Source: JARRQJ01 sp963810615
Lineage (GTDB): Bacteria; Pseudomonadota; Gammaproteobacteria; DRLM01
Reading direction: 5' to 3'
Length of the DNA stretch: 64,000 nt
Assembly: GCA_963810615.1 (NCBI GenBank)
Contig: CAWEOA010000001.1
Coordinates: 62,001-126,000 of the forward strand
The translations under genes were made by a program, and so were the position numbers. This document shows, piece after piece, positions 1 through 7,674 of the stretch. Within the stretch, counting starts at the first letter, position 1. Every line of letters begins with the position of its first letter. The notes beneath the pieces are model-generated. The model did no database searches. It had not been told where the DNA came from and worked only from the letters and a program-made list of their open reading frames with translations.

Positions 1-588
1 GGGCACTACCAACATGGATGTGCGATTGCCGGGGATGCCGCCGATGCAGTGTTTGTCCGCCACCAACTCTTCCTGCCAATCCAGGCGTTCACCGGATTCC
101 AGCATGGCCCGGGTCAGGTACAGCACTTCGTCACGGTCCAGTCCGGCCTGTCCCGCCGCCACCAGGAAGGCGGCTATCTCCATCTTCGAATAGCGGTTGT
201 CTGTGATCTCGAAGGCGATGCCCTGGAAGTCTTCCAGGGTGAGGCGCTCGCCGACAATTTTGCGCCTCACCGCGTCCATGGAGCGGGGCGGTTCGGCGTG
301 GGCGATCTGGATGGGATTGCCTTCGGGATGGCCCAGTTGATCAAAGGCCTGTTCTGACAGTCCCAATTGATTTTCGGTGACGATGGCGGTGTCGTCCACC
401 ACATTGAGAACGGCGAAGATACGGGTGCTGTTGCCGCGGATCTCCACCTTGGACAAGGCCTGAAAGCCCTCGGCGCGGTACACGGCGCAGTCGCGATGCA
501 GGTAGGCGACGTTTTCCCGGTAGGTATCGATCGCCACCCGGCGCAGGGTTAAGGGTTCAGCAGGCGGACTGACAGGGGATGTGTCCAT
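1..588 (-). CDS. Thymidine/AMP phosphorylase family protein (5' part; runs off the window)
   Basis: The frame is open from an ATG at 588 to base 1, giving the first 196 residues. Nucleoside phosphorylases of this family split (deoxy)nucleosides or AMP with phosphate into base and sugar phosphate. The conserved phosphate-binding signature of the family is visible close to the window edge as DKHCIGGIPGNRTS, preceded by the helical segment RYSKMEIAAFLVA. The PGN form of this motif and the extra N-terminal domain of about 90 residues (ALSKVEIRGNS, AVLNVVDD) fit the long archaeal-type AMP/thymidine phosphorylases better than E. coli DeoA. It lies 51 bases downstream of the ABC exporter on the same strand, so the two may be co-transcribed. 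The catalytic C-terminal half is outside the window, so substrate cannot be judged. Confidence 0.85.
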   Translation of the reverse strand, partial: MDTSPVSPPAEPLTLRRVAIDTYRENVAYLHRDCAVYRAEGFQALSKVEIRGNSTRIFAVLNVVDDTAIVTENQLGLSEQAFDQLGHPEGNPIQIAHAEPPRSMDAVRRKIVGERLTLEDFQGIAFEITDNRYSKMEIAAFLVAAGQAGLDRDEVLYLTRAMLESGERLDWQEELVADKHCIGGIPGNRTSMLVVP

Positions 589-639
589 GATGCATTACGT
601 TAGCATAGATTGAGATAAAACCGTTTTCCGATGCGATTG

Positions 640-2475
640 TTACAGCGTCGCATCGGGTATGGCCAGCGACTCGGGGGCAGTGGCGCTTTCCTTGCGGCGT
701 TGTTCCTGTTGTAAGGTCCATAAATGCGCATAGACACCGTCTTGCGCGAGTAAGTTCTGATGGGTGCCGCGCTCGACGATCCTGCCCTTTTCCAGTACCA
801 GGATCTGGTCGGCGTCGATGATAGTGGAGAGGCGATGGGCAATGACCAAGGTGGTGTGATCGGCGGCGATGGCGCGCAGTTCGCGGAGGATGGCCCGCTC
901 GGAATTGGAGTCCAGGGCCGAAGTGGCCTCGTCAAAGATCAGGATGCGCGGTTTTTTCAGGATCACGCGCGCGATGGCCATGCGCTGTTTTTCACCGCCG
1001 GAGAGTTTCAGGCCTCGTTCTCCCACCATGGTGTCGTAGCCCTCGGGGAGGGAGATGATGAAGTCGTGAATATGGGCCATTTGCGCGGCGCGGATCACTT
1101 CGTCGCGGGTCGACTCCGGTTTGGCATAGGCGATGTTATAGAAGATGGTGTCGTTGAACAGTACGGTGTCTTGCGGCACGATGCCGATGGCGGCGCGCAG
1201 ACTCTGTTGGGTGACGTCGCGAATGTCCTGGCCGTTGATGAGGATGCGGCCGCTGTCCACGTCGTAAAAGCGGAACAATAGTCTTACCAGGGTGGATTTG
1301 CCGCCGCCGCTGGTGCCGACCACGGCGACCTTATGTCCTGCGGGCACTTCGAAATCGGTATCGAACAGGATTTGCCGCTGCGGGGTGTAGCCGAAATTGA
1401 CCTGCTCGAAACGCACGGCGCCGTCACCCACCGCCAGCACCTGCGATTCGGGCTGGTCGCGAATCGCAGGATTTTCTTCCAGCAGCTTGAACATCTTTTC
1501 CATGTCGGCCAGGGAATGTTTGATCTCGCGGTAGACGAAGCCCAGGAAATTCATGGGAATGAACAGCTGCAGCAGATAGGCGTTGATCAATACCAGGTCG
1601 CCCATGGTGAGGCTTTTATCCACCACACCGCCGGCGGCGAGGAACAACAGCCAGGTAATGCCGACGGCGACAATGGCGCCTTGTCCGAAGTTGAGAAACG
1701 ATAGCGATGTCTGGCTCTTTACCGCCGCCGTTTCCCATGCCGCCAGATTTTCATCGTAGCGCCGGGCCTCGAAATCCTCGTTACCGAAATATTTTACGGT
1801 CTCGTAATTGAGCAGGCTGTCGATGGCGCGGGTGTTGGCCTTGGAATCCATTTCATTCATGGTGCGGCGGTATTTCATGCGCCACTCGGTGACGATCAGG
1901 GTGAAGGCGATGTACACCGCGACCGTACCGAAGGTGATGACGGCGAAGGCGGCCTGGTATTTCACCAGGAGAATAGTGGCCACCAGGCCGATCTCCACCA
2001 GGGTGGGAATGATGTTGAACAGCATGAAGGTCAGGAGAAAGCTGATCCCGCGACTGCCGCGTTCGATGTCGCGGGAGACTCCGCCGGTCTGGCGTTCAAG
2101 ATGAAATTTGAGCGCCAGCGCGTGTAGATGGCGGAACACCTGTAAGGCGACACGGCGGATGGCACGTTGAGTCACCTTGGCGAAGATGGCATCGCGCAGT
2201 TCGCTGAACAGGGAACTGGCCATACGCATGGCCCCGTAGGCGAGCAGAAAGGCGATAGGTAAGACCAAAACCGGGTTGTGAGTGTTGTCCAGGCTGTCGA
2301 CTATCCCTTTGAGCGCCAAGGGGATGGAGACATTGGCTACCTTGGCCAGGATCAGGCAGCCCAGCGCCAGGAGTGCCCGTGAACGGTATTCCCACAAATA
2401 GGGGAGCAAGGTGCGGATGACCTTCCAGTCGCGGCGCTTACCGGAGGTGTCGGGGCTGGTCGAGGGGGGGCTCAT
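640..2475 (-). CDS. Atm1/ABCB7-type ABC exporter, fused permease and ATPase
   Basis: A 611-residue half-transporter with an N-terminal six-helix membrane domain (about residues 30-330) and a C-terminal nucleotide-binding domain. The Walker A motif GTSGGGKST is near residue 387, the signature LSGGEKQR near 489, Walker B ILIFDEATSALD near 511, and an H-loop histidine follows in LVIAHRLS. The sequence CLILAKVANVSIPLALKGIVD at the first helices and the family length are typical of the Atm1/HMT1 group, which in mitochondria and bacteria exports glutathione-linked compounds and gives heavy-metal tolerance. It would work as an inner-membrane homodimer. A TAAGG ribosome site sits about five bases before the ATG at 2475. 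The phosphorylase-family gene follows on the same strand. Substrate is inferred from family only. Confidence 0.9.
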   Translation of the reverse strand: MSPPSTSPDTSGKRRDWKVIRTLLPYLWEYRSRALLALGCLILAKVANVSIPLALKGIVDSLDNTHNPVLVLPIAFLLAYGAMRMASSLFSELRDAIFAKVTQRAIRRVALQVFRHLHALALKFHLERQTGGVSRDIERGSRGISFLLTFMLFNIIPTLVEIGLVATILLVKYQAAFAVITFGTVAVYIAFTLIVTEWRMKYRRTMNEMDSKANTRAIDSLLNYETVKYFGNEDFEARRYDENLAAWETAAVKSQTSLSFLNFGQGAIVAVGITWLLFLAAGGVVDKSLTMGDLVLINAYLLQLFIPMNFLGFVYREIKHSLADMEKMFKLLEENPAIRDQPESQVLAVGDGAVRFEQVNFGYTPQRQILFDTDFEVPAGHKVAVVGTSGGGKSTLVRLLFRFYDVDSGRILINGQDIRDVTQQSLRAAIGIVPQDTVLFNDTIFYNIAYAKPESTRDEVIRAAQMAHIHDFIISLPEGYDTMVGERGLKLSGGEKQRMAIARVILKKPRILIFDEATSALDSNSERAILRELRAIAADHTTLVIAHRLSTIIDADQILVLEKGRIVERGTHQNLLAQDGVYAHLWTLQQEQRRKESATAPESLAIPDATL

Positions 2476-2650
2476 AATGCCTTATTGCTAACAGGGTCGT
2501 TGATCCGCCCAGTGTACACGGTCTTCGAACATTTAATGGGAATGGCGTATGCTGCTGTCCACTTGATTCCGACGGCGTAAGCCCATATTAAAGAGCTACT
2601 TGGTATGGTTTTCAAGCATAATCTCGAGAGGATATAAAAAGGGGTAGAGC

Positions 2651-2947
2651 ATGCCGATTTACGAATATCAGTGCGAGGCCTGCGGCCATCGCCTGGAAGT
2701 CTTGCAAAAGATCAGCGAAGAACCTTTGTCCGATTGCCCCGAGTGCGGCCGCCCCAGTCTGCAGAAACTGGTTTCCGCAGCGGGTTTTCGCCTCAAAGGC
2801 AGCGGTTGGTACGCCACGGACTTCAAGGACAGCGGTAAGAAAAAGTCAGGGGATGCGCCCAAGTCAGAAACGACGGCGGAGAGTAAGCCCAAGGATAAGG
2901 ACAAAACCGGCGGCGGCACGGAAACCGCTAAAGCGGTTGAGACGTGA
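2651..2947 (+). CDS. FmdB-family zinc ribbon protein
   Basis: A 98-residue protein beginning MPIYEYQCEACG, the hallmark start of the FmdB/CxxC-CxxC regulatory protein family. Two zinc-binding pairs are visible: C9-x2-C12 and C29-x2-C32 (CPECG). The conserved tail of the domain, FRLKGSGWYATDF, is present at about residues 47-59, followed by a Lys/Glu/Thr-rich disordered tail of some 35 residues. A GGGG ribosome site precedes the ATG. In many gammaproteobacteria an fmdB gene sits directly before a DUF502 gene and aspS; here a broken second copy occupies that place (3517-3624) and this intact copy lies about 0.7 kb upstream with its own terminator. Molecular role is unknown beyond zinc binding. 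Confidence 0.9.
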   Translation: MPIYEYQCEACGHRLEVLQKISEEPLSDCPECGRPSLQKLVSAAGFRLKGSGWYATDFKDSGKKKSGDAPKSETTAESKPKDKDKTGGGTETAKAVET

Positions 2948-3029
2948 GCTGGGGCTCAATTGGGCGGATGGCCCACGCGGGCGTAAGAATCGTGAGCCGA
3001 TGACCGGCTGAAGATTGAGGACAAACAAA

Positions 3030-3066
3030 AAAGGGAAGGTCAGCGTATGCTTGCCTTCCCTTTAGC
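3030..3066 (+). terminator. Rho-independent-like terminator after fmdB
   Basis: A perfect 10-bp inverted repeat, AAAGGGAAGG (3030-3039) against CCTTCCCTTT (3054-3063), with a 14-base loop. It sits 83 bases after the FmdB stop. The T-run is inside the stem end and a further T-run follows at 3071-3075, so termination strength is uncertain. Confidence 0.6.
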
Positions 3067-3147
3067 TTAGTTTTTCCTGTGTAACGCCGCAGTCCGGCAA
3101 TTACGGGAATGAGTGTTATTGTTAGATTAGCCTAGAAAGATGCCGGA

Positions 3148-3243
3148 TCAGTGGCCTAGAAACAAATAGATCAGTGCGACGATGACGAAGGCTGCAAGAA
3201 CGATCATCCCATCATCCTGGGTGGCGTTTTTATTCGAATTCAC
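3148..3243 (-). CDS. 31-residue single-span membrane microprotein
   Basis: A GTG at 3241-3243 opens a 31-codon frame ending at TGA (3148-3150). The product starts with a polar, Asn-rich stretch (residues 1-12) and then has one strongly hydrophobic span, MIVLAAFVIVALIYLFLG (13-30), ending in His. The ribosome site AAGGAGGAG, six to seven bases before the GTG, is close to the ideal Shine-Dalgarno sequence and is the main reason to accept so short a frame. It stands alone between fmdB (convergent) and the broken fmdB copy. The design, a short polar head with one helix, resembles small subunits or regulators of membrane complexes, but I recognise no specific family. Confidence 0.6.
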   Translation of the reverse strand: MNSNKNATQDDGMIVLAAFVIVALIYLFLGH

Positions 3244-3516
3244 GGATTCTCCTCCTTAACAATGTAATGGCAGTGCCTTTAGTTTTAAGCCACTCTTTCC
3301 GGCGCGCGGACTAAGTGTCTGGGGGAAAACACTAGAGGATATGTGCTGATTTGGCAAGAAAAAATTTAAATATCTTGGTATGTCAAACCTGGATATACGG
3401 CTATGATGGAAACCTCAGGATTCTAGTCAAGCATAGGACAAATAGCCATGCTGCGGATGTGGACGGGTTTTTTCTCAATAAGCGCTTAATTCAATCTGAA
3501 TTGCCGGGTATTTAAG

Positions 3517-3624
3517 ATGCCGATCTATGAATATATATGTTCCGCCTGCGGCCACCGTTTGGAGGCCTGGCAAAAAATGAGCTAGGAAGCAGTGACGGAA
3601 TGTCCCGCCTGTACCATTGACTGA
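3517..3624 (+). pseudogene. Broken FmdB zinc-ribbon gene
   Basis: The frame from ATG 3517 reads MPIYEYICSACGHRLEAWQK then hits TAG at 3583-3585. Reading through, the same frame continues with the second cysteine pair (CPAC) before TGA at 3622-3624, after which all similarity is lost. It is clearly related to the intact FmdB at 2651 (same start, same first CxxC pair, same RLE). It lies 12 bases before the DUF502 gene, the place an fmdB gene usually occupies in front of aspS. Loss of the C-terminal half and the in-frame stop mark it as a remnant. Confidence 0.8.
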
Positions 3625-3636
3625 GGTATATTTTTC

Positions 3637-4290
3637 ATGACACGTCTGCGTCGTTATTTGATTACCGGCCTGCTGGTGTGGTTGCCCATCGGCGTGACCC
3701 TGCTGGTGGTGAAGCTGCTGGTGGATCTCATGGATCAGACCCTGGTGGTCTTGCCGGAGGCCTATCGTCCCGATCAGCTCCTGGGGATTCATATACCGGG
3801 GCTGGGGGTAGTGCTTTCGGTGCTGGTGGTGTTGTCCACCGGCGTGGTGATGGCGCATTTTTTCGGCCAGCAGCTGCTGGCTGCCTGGGAAGCGATCCTG
3901 AATCGCATCCCGCTGGTTCGTTCCATTTATTCCAGCGTCAAGCAGCTCTCCGAAACGCTGTTGAGCACCGGGGGGCAATCCTTTCGTAAGGTCCTGCTCA
4001 TCGAGTATCCGCGCAAGGGACTCTGGACCATTGCCTTTCAGACCGGGACCGAGATAGGGGAGGCCCAGGCCAAGACCGGCGAAGAGGTGATCAATGTCTA
4101 TGTTCCCACGACGCCCAACCCCACCTCGGGGTTTTTCCTGATGGTGCCGCGCCGCGATACGGTGGAACTGGAGATGAGTGTGGACGAGGGGCTGAAAATG
4201 ATCATCTCCATGGGGGTGGTGGTGCCGAAATGGCATAAGGAGACTCCGCAGTCCGCCGCCGACGTTGCGGAAATGTCACCTAAAAAGTAA
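3637..4290 (+). CDS. DUF502 inner-membrane protein
   Basis: A 217-residue protein matching the DUF502 family in length and layout: a first hydrophobic span at residues 7-32 (LITGLLVWLPIGVTLLVVKL), a second at about 52-75 (GLGVVLSVLVVLSTGVVMAH), the conserved IPLVRSIYSSVKQ segment near residue 90, and a soluble C-terminal domain with the family motif VYVPTTPNPTSGF near 149. A GAGGT ribosome site lies nine bases before the ATG. It is 53 bases ahead of aspS and probably shares its transcript, a common gammaproteobacterial arrangement. Function is unknown; the C-terminal tail is unrelated low-complexity sequence. Confidence 0.92.
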   Translation: MTRLRRYLITGLLVWLPIGVTLLVVKLLVDLMDQTLVVLPEAYRPDQLLGIHIPGLGVVLSVLVVLSTGVVMAHFFGQQLLAAWEAILNRIPLVRSIYSSVKQLSETLLSTGGQSFRKVLLIEYPRKGLWTIAFQTGTEIGEAQAKTGEEVINVYVPTTPNPTSGFFLMVPRRDTVELEMSVDEGLKMIISMGVVVPKWHKETPQSAADVAEMSPKK

Positions 4291-4343
4291 TATTGACGCC
4301 CTTTTCAGTGGCAAATTAAGCCTTAAATTCGGGAAATCAAACA

Positions 4344-6125
4344 ATGCGTAGCCACTACTGCGGCCATGTGAATGAATCATTGGTGGATCAAGACGTCGAG
4401 GTCTGCGGCTGGGTGCATCGCCGCCGCGACCATGGCGGGGTGATCTTTGTCGATTTGCGCGATCGTGAAGGCGTGGTGCAGGTCGTATTCGATCCCGACT
4501 CTCCCGATAACTTCGCCATCGCGGAACGGGTGCGCAGTGAGTTCGTGCTGCGGGTCAAGGGCCGTGTTCGGCCGCGTCCCGGCGGGACGGAAAATCCCAA
4601 CCTGCCCAGCGGTCAGGTGGAGATTGATTGCGGGCAATTGGAAATACTCAATCGCTCCGAGGCCCTGCCTTTCCAGGTGGAGGACGAGGCGGAGCTCGGG
4701 GAAGAGGTGCGCTTGCGCTATCGCTATCTGGATCTGCGCCGGCCTCAGATGCAGCGGCGCATGATCATGCGCGCCCAGGTTACGCGGGTGTTGCGCCGTT
4801 TTCTCGATGAGCGCGGCTTTCTGGATATTGAAACCCCCATACTCACCAAATCCACCCCCGAAGGCGCCCGGGACTATCTGGTGCCGAGCCGCACCCATCC
4901 CGGCGAGTTTTTCGCCTTGCCGCAGTCGCCGCAGCTGTTCAAGCAGATTCTGATGATGTCCGGCATGGATCGGTACTATCAGATCGTGCGCTGTTTCCGC
5001 GACGAAGACCTGCGCGCCGATCGCCAGCCTGAGTTCACCCAGGTTGATGTCGAAATGTCCTTCATCAATGAAGAGCAGATCATGACCTTGATGGAGGACA
5101 TGATCCGCGAATTGTTCGCGCAGGTGTTGGAGGTGCCGCTGCATTCACCCTTCCCGCGCATGACCCATGCCGAGTCCATGCATCGCTTTGGTGTCGACCG
5201 TCCCGATTTGCGTATTCCGCTGGAATTGGTGGAGTTGAAGGACGTGATGACCGGTGTGGATTTCAAGGTATTTTCCGCCCCCGCCTTGGATCCTCATGGC
5301 AGGGTCGTGGCATTGCGCCTTCCCGCCGGCGGTGAGCTGACGCGCAAGGAAATCGACGAGTACACCGCGTATGTCGCGCGCTACGGCGCAAAAGGCTTGG
5401 CCTATATCAAGGTGAACGATGTGCAGGCCGGACGCGATGGCTTGCAATCGCCGATCGTAAAGTTTCTGCCCGATGATGTGATTGCCGCCATCTTGCAACG
5501 TACCGGCGCCGAAAACGGCGATTTGATTTTCTTCGGCGCCGATAAGGCCAAGGTCGTGAACGAGGCCATAGGGGCGTTGCGGATCAAGCTCGGCCATGAC
5601 CGCGGCCTGGTGGAGCGGGGCTGGCGTCCGGTATGGGTAGTCGACTTCCCCATGTTCGAGTGGGATGCCAAGGAAAACCGCTGGGTGGCCTTGCATCATC
5701 CCTTCACTGCGCCGCAGGTGAACTCTCCGGAGGATATGGCGGAGGATCCGGGTAACTGCATCTCGCGCGCCTACGACATGGTGCTGAACGGCACTGAGCT
5801 CGGCGGCGGTTCCATCCGTATTCATAGTCCCGAGATGCAGCAAGCGGTGTTCCGTCTGTTGGGGATAGAGGAGGACGAGGCGAAAGAGAAGTTCGGTTTC
5901 TTGCTGGAGGCGCTGTCGTTCGGTTGCCCTCCCCATGGCGGCCTTGCCTTCGGCCTGGATCGCCTGGTGATGCTGATGAGCGGGGCATCGTCGATTCGCG
6001 ACGTCATGGCCTTCCCCAAGACCCAATCGGCCACCTGCCTGCTGACCTCCGCCCCTTCGCCGGTGGCGGATCTACACTTGCGGGAACTGGGGATCCGATT
6101 GCGTAAACAGGCGGAAGCTGGTTAA
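4344..6125 (+). CDS. aspS: Aspartyl-tRNA synthetase, bacterial type
   Basis: A 593-residue class II synthetase that charges tRNA-Asp (or tRNA-Asp and tRNA-Asn in non-discriminating forms). The order is: OB-fold anticodon-binding domain (1-110, with VCGWVHRRRDHGGVIFVDLRD), catalytic core with motif 2 FRDEDLRADRQPEFTQ near residue 218, the bacterial-specific GAD insertion (about 280-410), and motif 3 GLAFGLDRLVMLMSG near 531. Length and domain order match E. coli AspS (590). Whether it discriminates against tRNA-Asn cannot be read from the motifs, because no asnS or gatCAB gene is in this window. Start ATG is preceded by a weak GGGAAA ribosome site. Confidence 0.97.
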   Translation: MRSHYCGHVNESLVDQDVEVCGWVHRRRDHGGVIFVDLRDREGVVQVVFDPDSPDNFAIAERVRSEFVLRVKGRVRPRPGGTENPNLPSGQVEIDCGQLEILNRSEALPFQVEDEAELGEEVRLRYRYLDLRRPQMQRRMIMRAQVTRVLRRFLDERGFLDIETPILTKSTPEGARDYLVPSRTHPGEFFALPQSPQLFKQILMMSGMDRYYQIVRCFRDEDLRADRQPEFTQVDVEMSFINEEQIMTLMEDMIRELFAQVLEVPLHSPFPRMTHAESMHRFGVDRPDLRIPLELVELKDVMTGVDFKVFSAPALDPHGRVVALRLPAGGELTRKEIDEYTAYVARYGAKGLAYIKVNDVQAGRDGLQSPIVKFLPDDVIAAILQRTGAENGDLIFFGADKAKVVNEAIGALRIKLGHDRGLVERGWRPVWVVDFPMFEWDAKENRWVALHHPFTAPQVNSPEDMAEDPGNCISRAYDMVLNGTELGGGSIRIHSPEMQQAVFRLLGIEEDEAKEKFGFLLEALSFGCPPHGGLAFGLDRLVMLMSGASSIRDVMAFPKTQSATCLLTSAPSPVADLHLRELGIRLRKQAEAG

Positions 6126-6168
6126 GTTAGAGGGCATGATTCTTACTCATGAGGACAGATGTTAGGCC

Positions 6169-7272
6169 ATGGCAGCGAACGCACTAGCATTACAAGACTT
6201 TTCAAGTCTCGATGATGTGGAACTCGATGCGCGAATCATCGCTGCCAAACAGCAGCTCGGTGAGCGTTTGGTCATCCTGGGCCATCATTATCAGCGCGAA
6301 GAGGTGTTCCGTCACGCCCACTTTTCCGGTGATTCCCTCAAGCTGTCGCGCCTGGCGGCGCAATCGCAGGCGGAATATATCGTATTTTGTGGGGTGCACT
6401 TTATGGCCGAGGTGGCGGATATCCTGTCGCGCCCGGAACAAACGGCTATTCTCCCCGATCTCGCCGCCGGCTGTTCCATGGCCGATATGGCCAACCTCGG
6501 CAAGGTGGAAAGGGCATGGCGTGAGCTGCAGGAGGTCTTGGGCGACGCCGACCAGGCCATCACCCCCGTTACCTATATCAATTCCGCCGCCGACTTAAAG
6601 GCCTTTTGCGGCCGTCACGGCGGTATCGTCTGCACCTCCAGCAACGCGCGGCAGGTGTTGGATTGGTCCCTGCAGCAGCGTGCCAAGGTGCTGTTCTTCC
6701 CCGACCAGCACTTGGGGCGCAATACCGGCTATCGCATGGGAATTCCCCTGGAGGAAATGGTGACCTGGGACTTCATGCAGCCCATGGGTGGATTGACGCC
6801 GGAGCAGATTCGCCGCGCGAAGATAATCTTATGGAAGGGCTTCTGTTCGGTGCACCAGATGTTCCGCCCTGCACATGTCGATGCCTTTCGCGAAAAATTT
6901 CCGAAGGGTAAGGTCATTTCCCACCCTGAATGTTCTTTCGAGGTCTGCCAGAAGTCGGATTATGTGGGTTCTACGGAATTCATCATCAAGACGGTTGCCG
7001 AGTCTGCGCCCGGCACTCGCTGGCTGGTGGGTACCGAACTCAATCTCGTGAACCGCCTGAATGAGCAATGCAAGCATGAAGGCAAGCATGTGCATTTTAT
7101 GTCGTCGACGATTTGCATGTGCTCGACGATGTTTCGTGTTGACCCGCAGCATTTGCTGTGGACGCTGGAAAATTTGCTGGAGGGTAAGGTGGTAAATCGT
7201 ATTCGCGTGCCGGAAAATATCGCGACAGACGCACACCTTGCGCTGGAGCGCATGTTTATGGTGTCAGTGTAG
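6169..7272 (+). CDS. nadA: Quinolinate synthase
   Basis: A 367-residue NadA, which condenses iminoaspartate with dihydroxyacetone phosphate to quinolinate in NAD synthesis using an oxygen-sensitive [4Fe-4S] cluster. Typical family blocks are present: LGHHYQREEV near residue 40, FSGDSLKLSRLA near 52, VFCGVHFMAEVADIL near 75, GCSMADM near 103, WKGFCSVHQMF near 225, HPECSFEVC near 250 and SSTICMCSTM near 312. Three cysteines from the FCGVHF, GFCSVH and ICMCSTM blocks are the expected cluster ligands. It follows aspS by 43 bases on the same strand; nadB and nadC are not in view. Confidence 0.97.
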   Translation: MAANALALQDFSSLDDVELDARIIAAKQQLGERLVILGHHYQREEVFRHAHFSGDSLKLSRLAAQSQAEYIVFCGVHFMAEVADILSRPEQTAILPDLAAGCSMADMANLGKVERAWRELQEVLGDADQAITPVTYINSAADLKAFCGRHGGIVCTSSNARQVLDWSLQQRAKVLFFPDQHLGRNTGYRMGIPLEEMVTWDFMQPMGGLTPEQIRRAKIILWKGFCSVHQMFRPAHVDAFREKFPKGKVISHPECSFEVCQKSDYVGSTEFIIKTVAESAPGTRWLVGTELNLVNRLNEQCKHEGKHVHFMSSTICMCSTMFRVDPQHLLWTLENLLEGKVVNRIRVPENIATDAHLALERMFMVSV

Positions 7273-7674
7273 TAATCATAATCAAGAAGCAAGGTTCCAC
7301 GGCAACAGCCTACCTGCCTGTAATCCCGCAGCGTGGTTTTAATCAAATATTCAGCCGGTAATCATCATTGCATGCGATAACATGCTTGCGACGGGTATGT
7401 ATAGATCCTGCTGTAGGAAGCCATGTGGCCGATGACTTTGATCACGGATCTGAAGCTCGGTTGAGGCTGATTGGGAAGCCCTGGGTATATCAGGCTCCGC
7501 CATTATTTTTCAGGCAGTCCGCAACTCATCGGGGCTCATCTCTGCCTCTCGAATCCTAAGGGTGGTCACAACGTATCGTGACCACCCTCACGTGCCTGAT
7601 ATCGAATCAATCTTGTCGACAACGGATACCGCCAAGCAAACTATTTCCTTTGCACCGTGTTTTCGACCGGGCAT
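7273..7674. other. Intergenic stretch between convergent genes
   Basis: About 400 bases between nadA (plus) and the RTX lipoprotein (minus). Apart from the strong hairpin at 7560-7587 I see no convincing gene; the short open frames have no ribosome site or recognisable product. Confidence 0.6.
7560..7587. terminator. Strong hairpin between convergent genes
   Basis: Perfect 10-bp inverted repeat GGGTGGTCAC / GTGACCACCC with an 8-base loop, located between the ends of nadA and the minus-strand RTX gene. It is placed to stop transcription from both sides, but neither side has a real T-run. Confidence 0.5.

Noticed and set aside
3475..4236. 253-codon minus-strand frame opposite the DUF502 gene
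   Set aside because: The plus-strand DUF502 reading is clearly conserved; the antisense product is His/Gln-rich noise.
5145..6026. Long minus-strand frame opposite aspS
   Set aside because: Antisense to a certain essential gene, and the translation resembles no protein.
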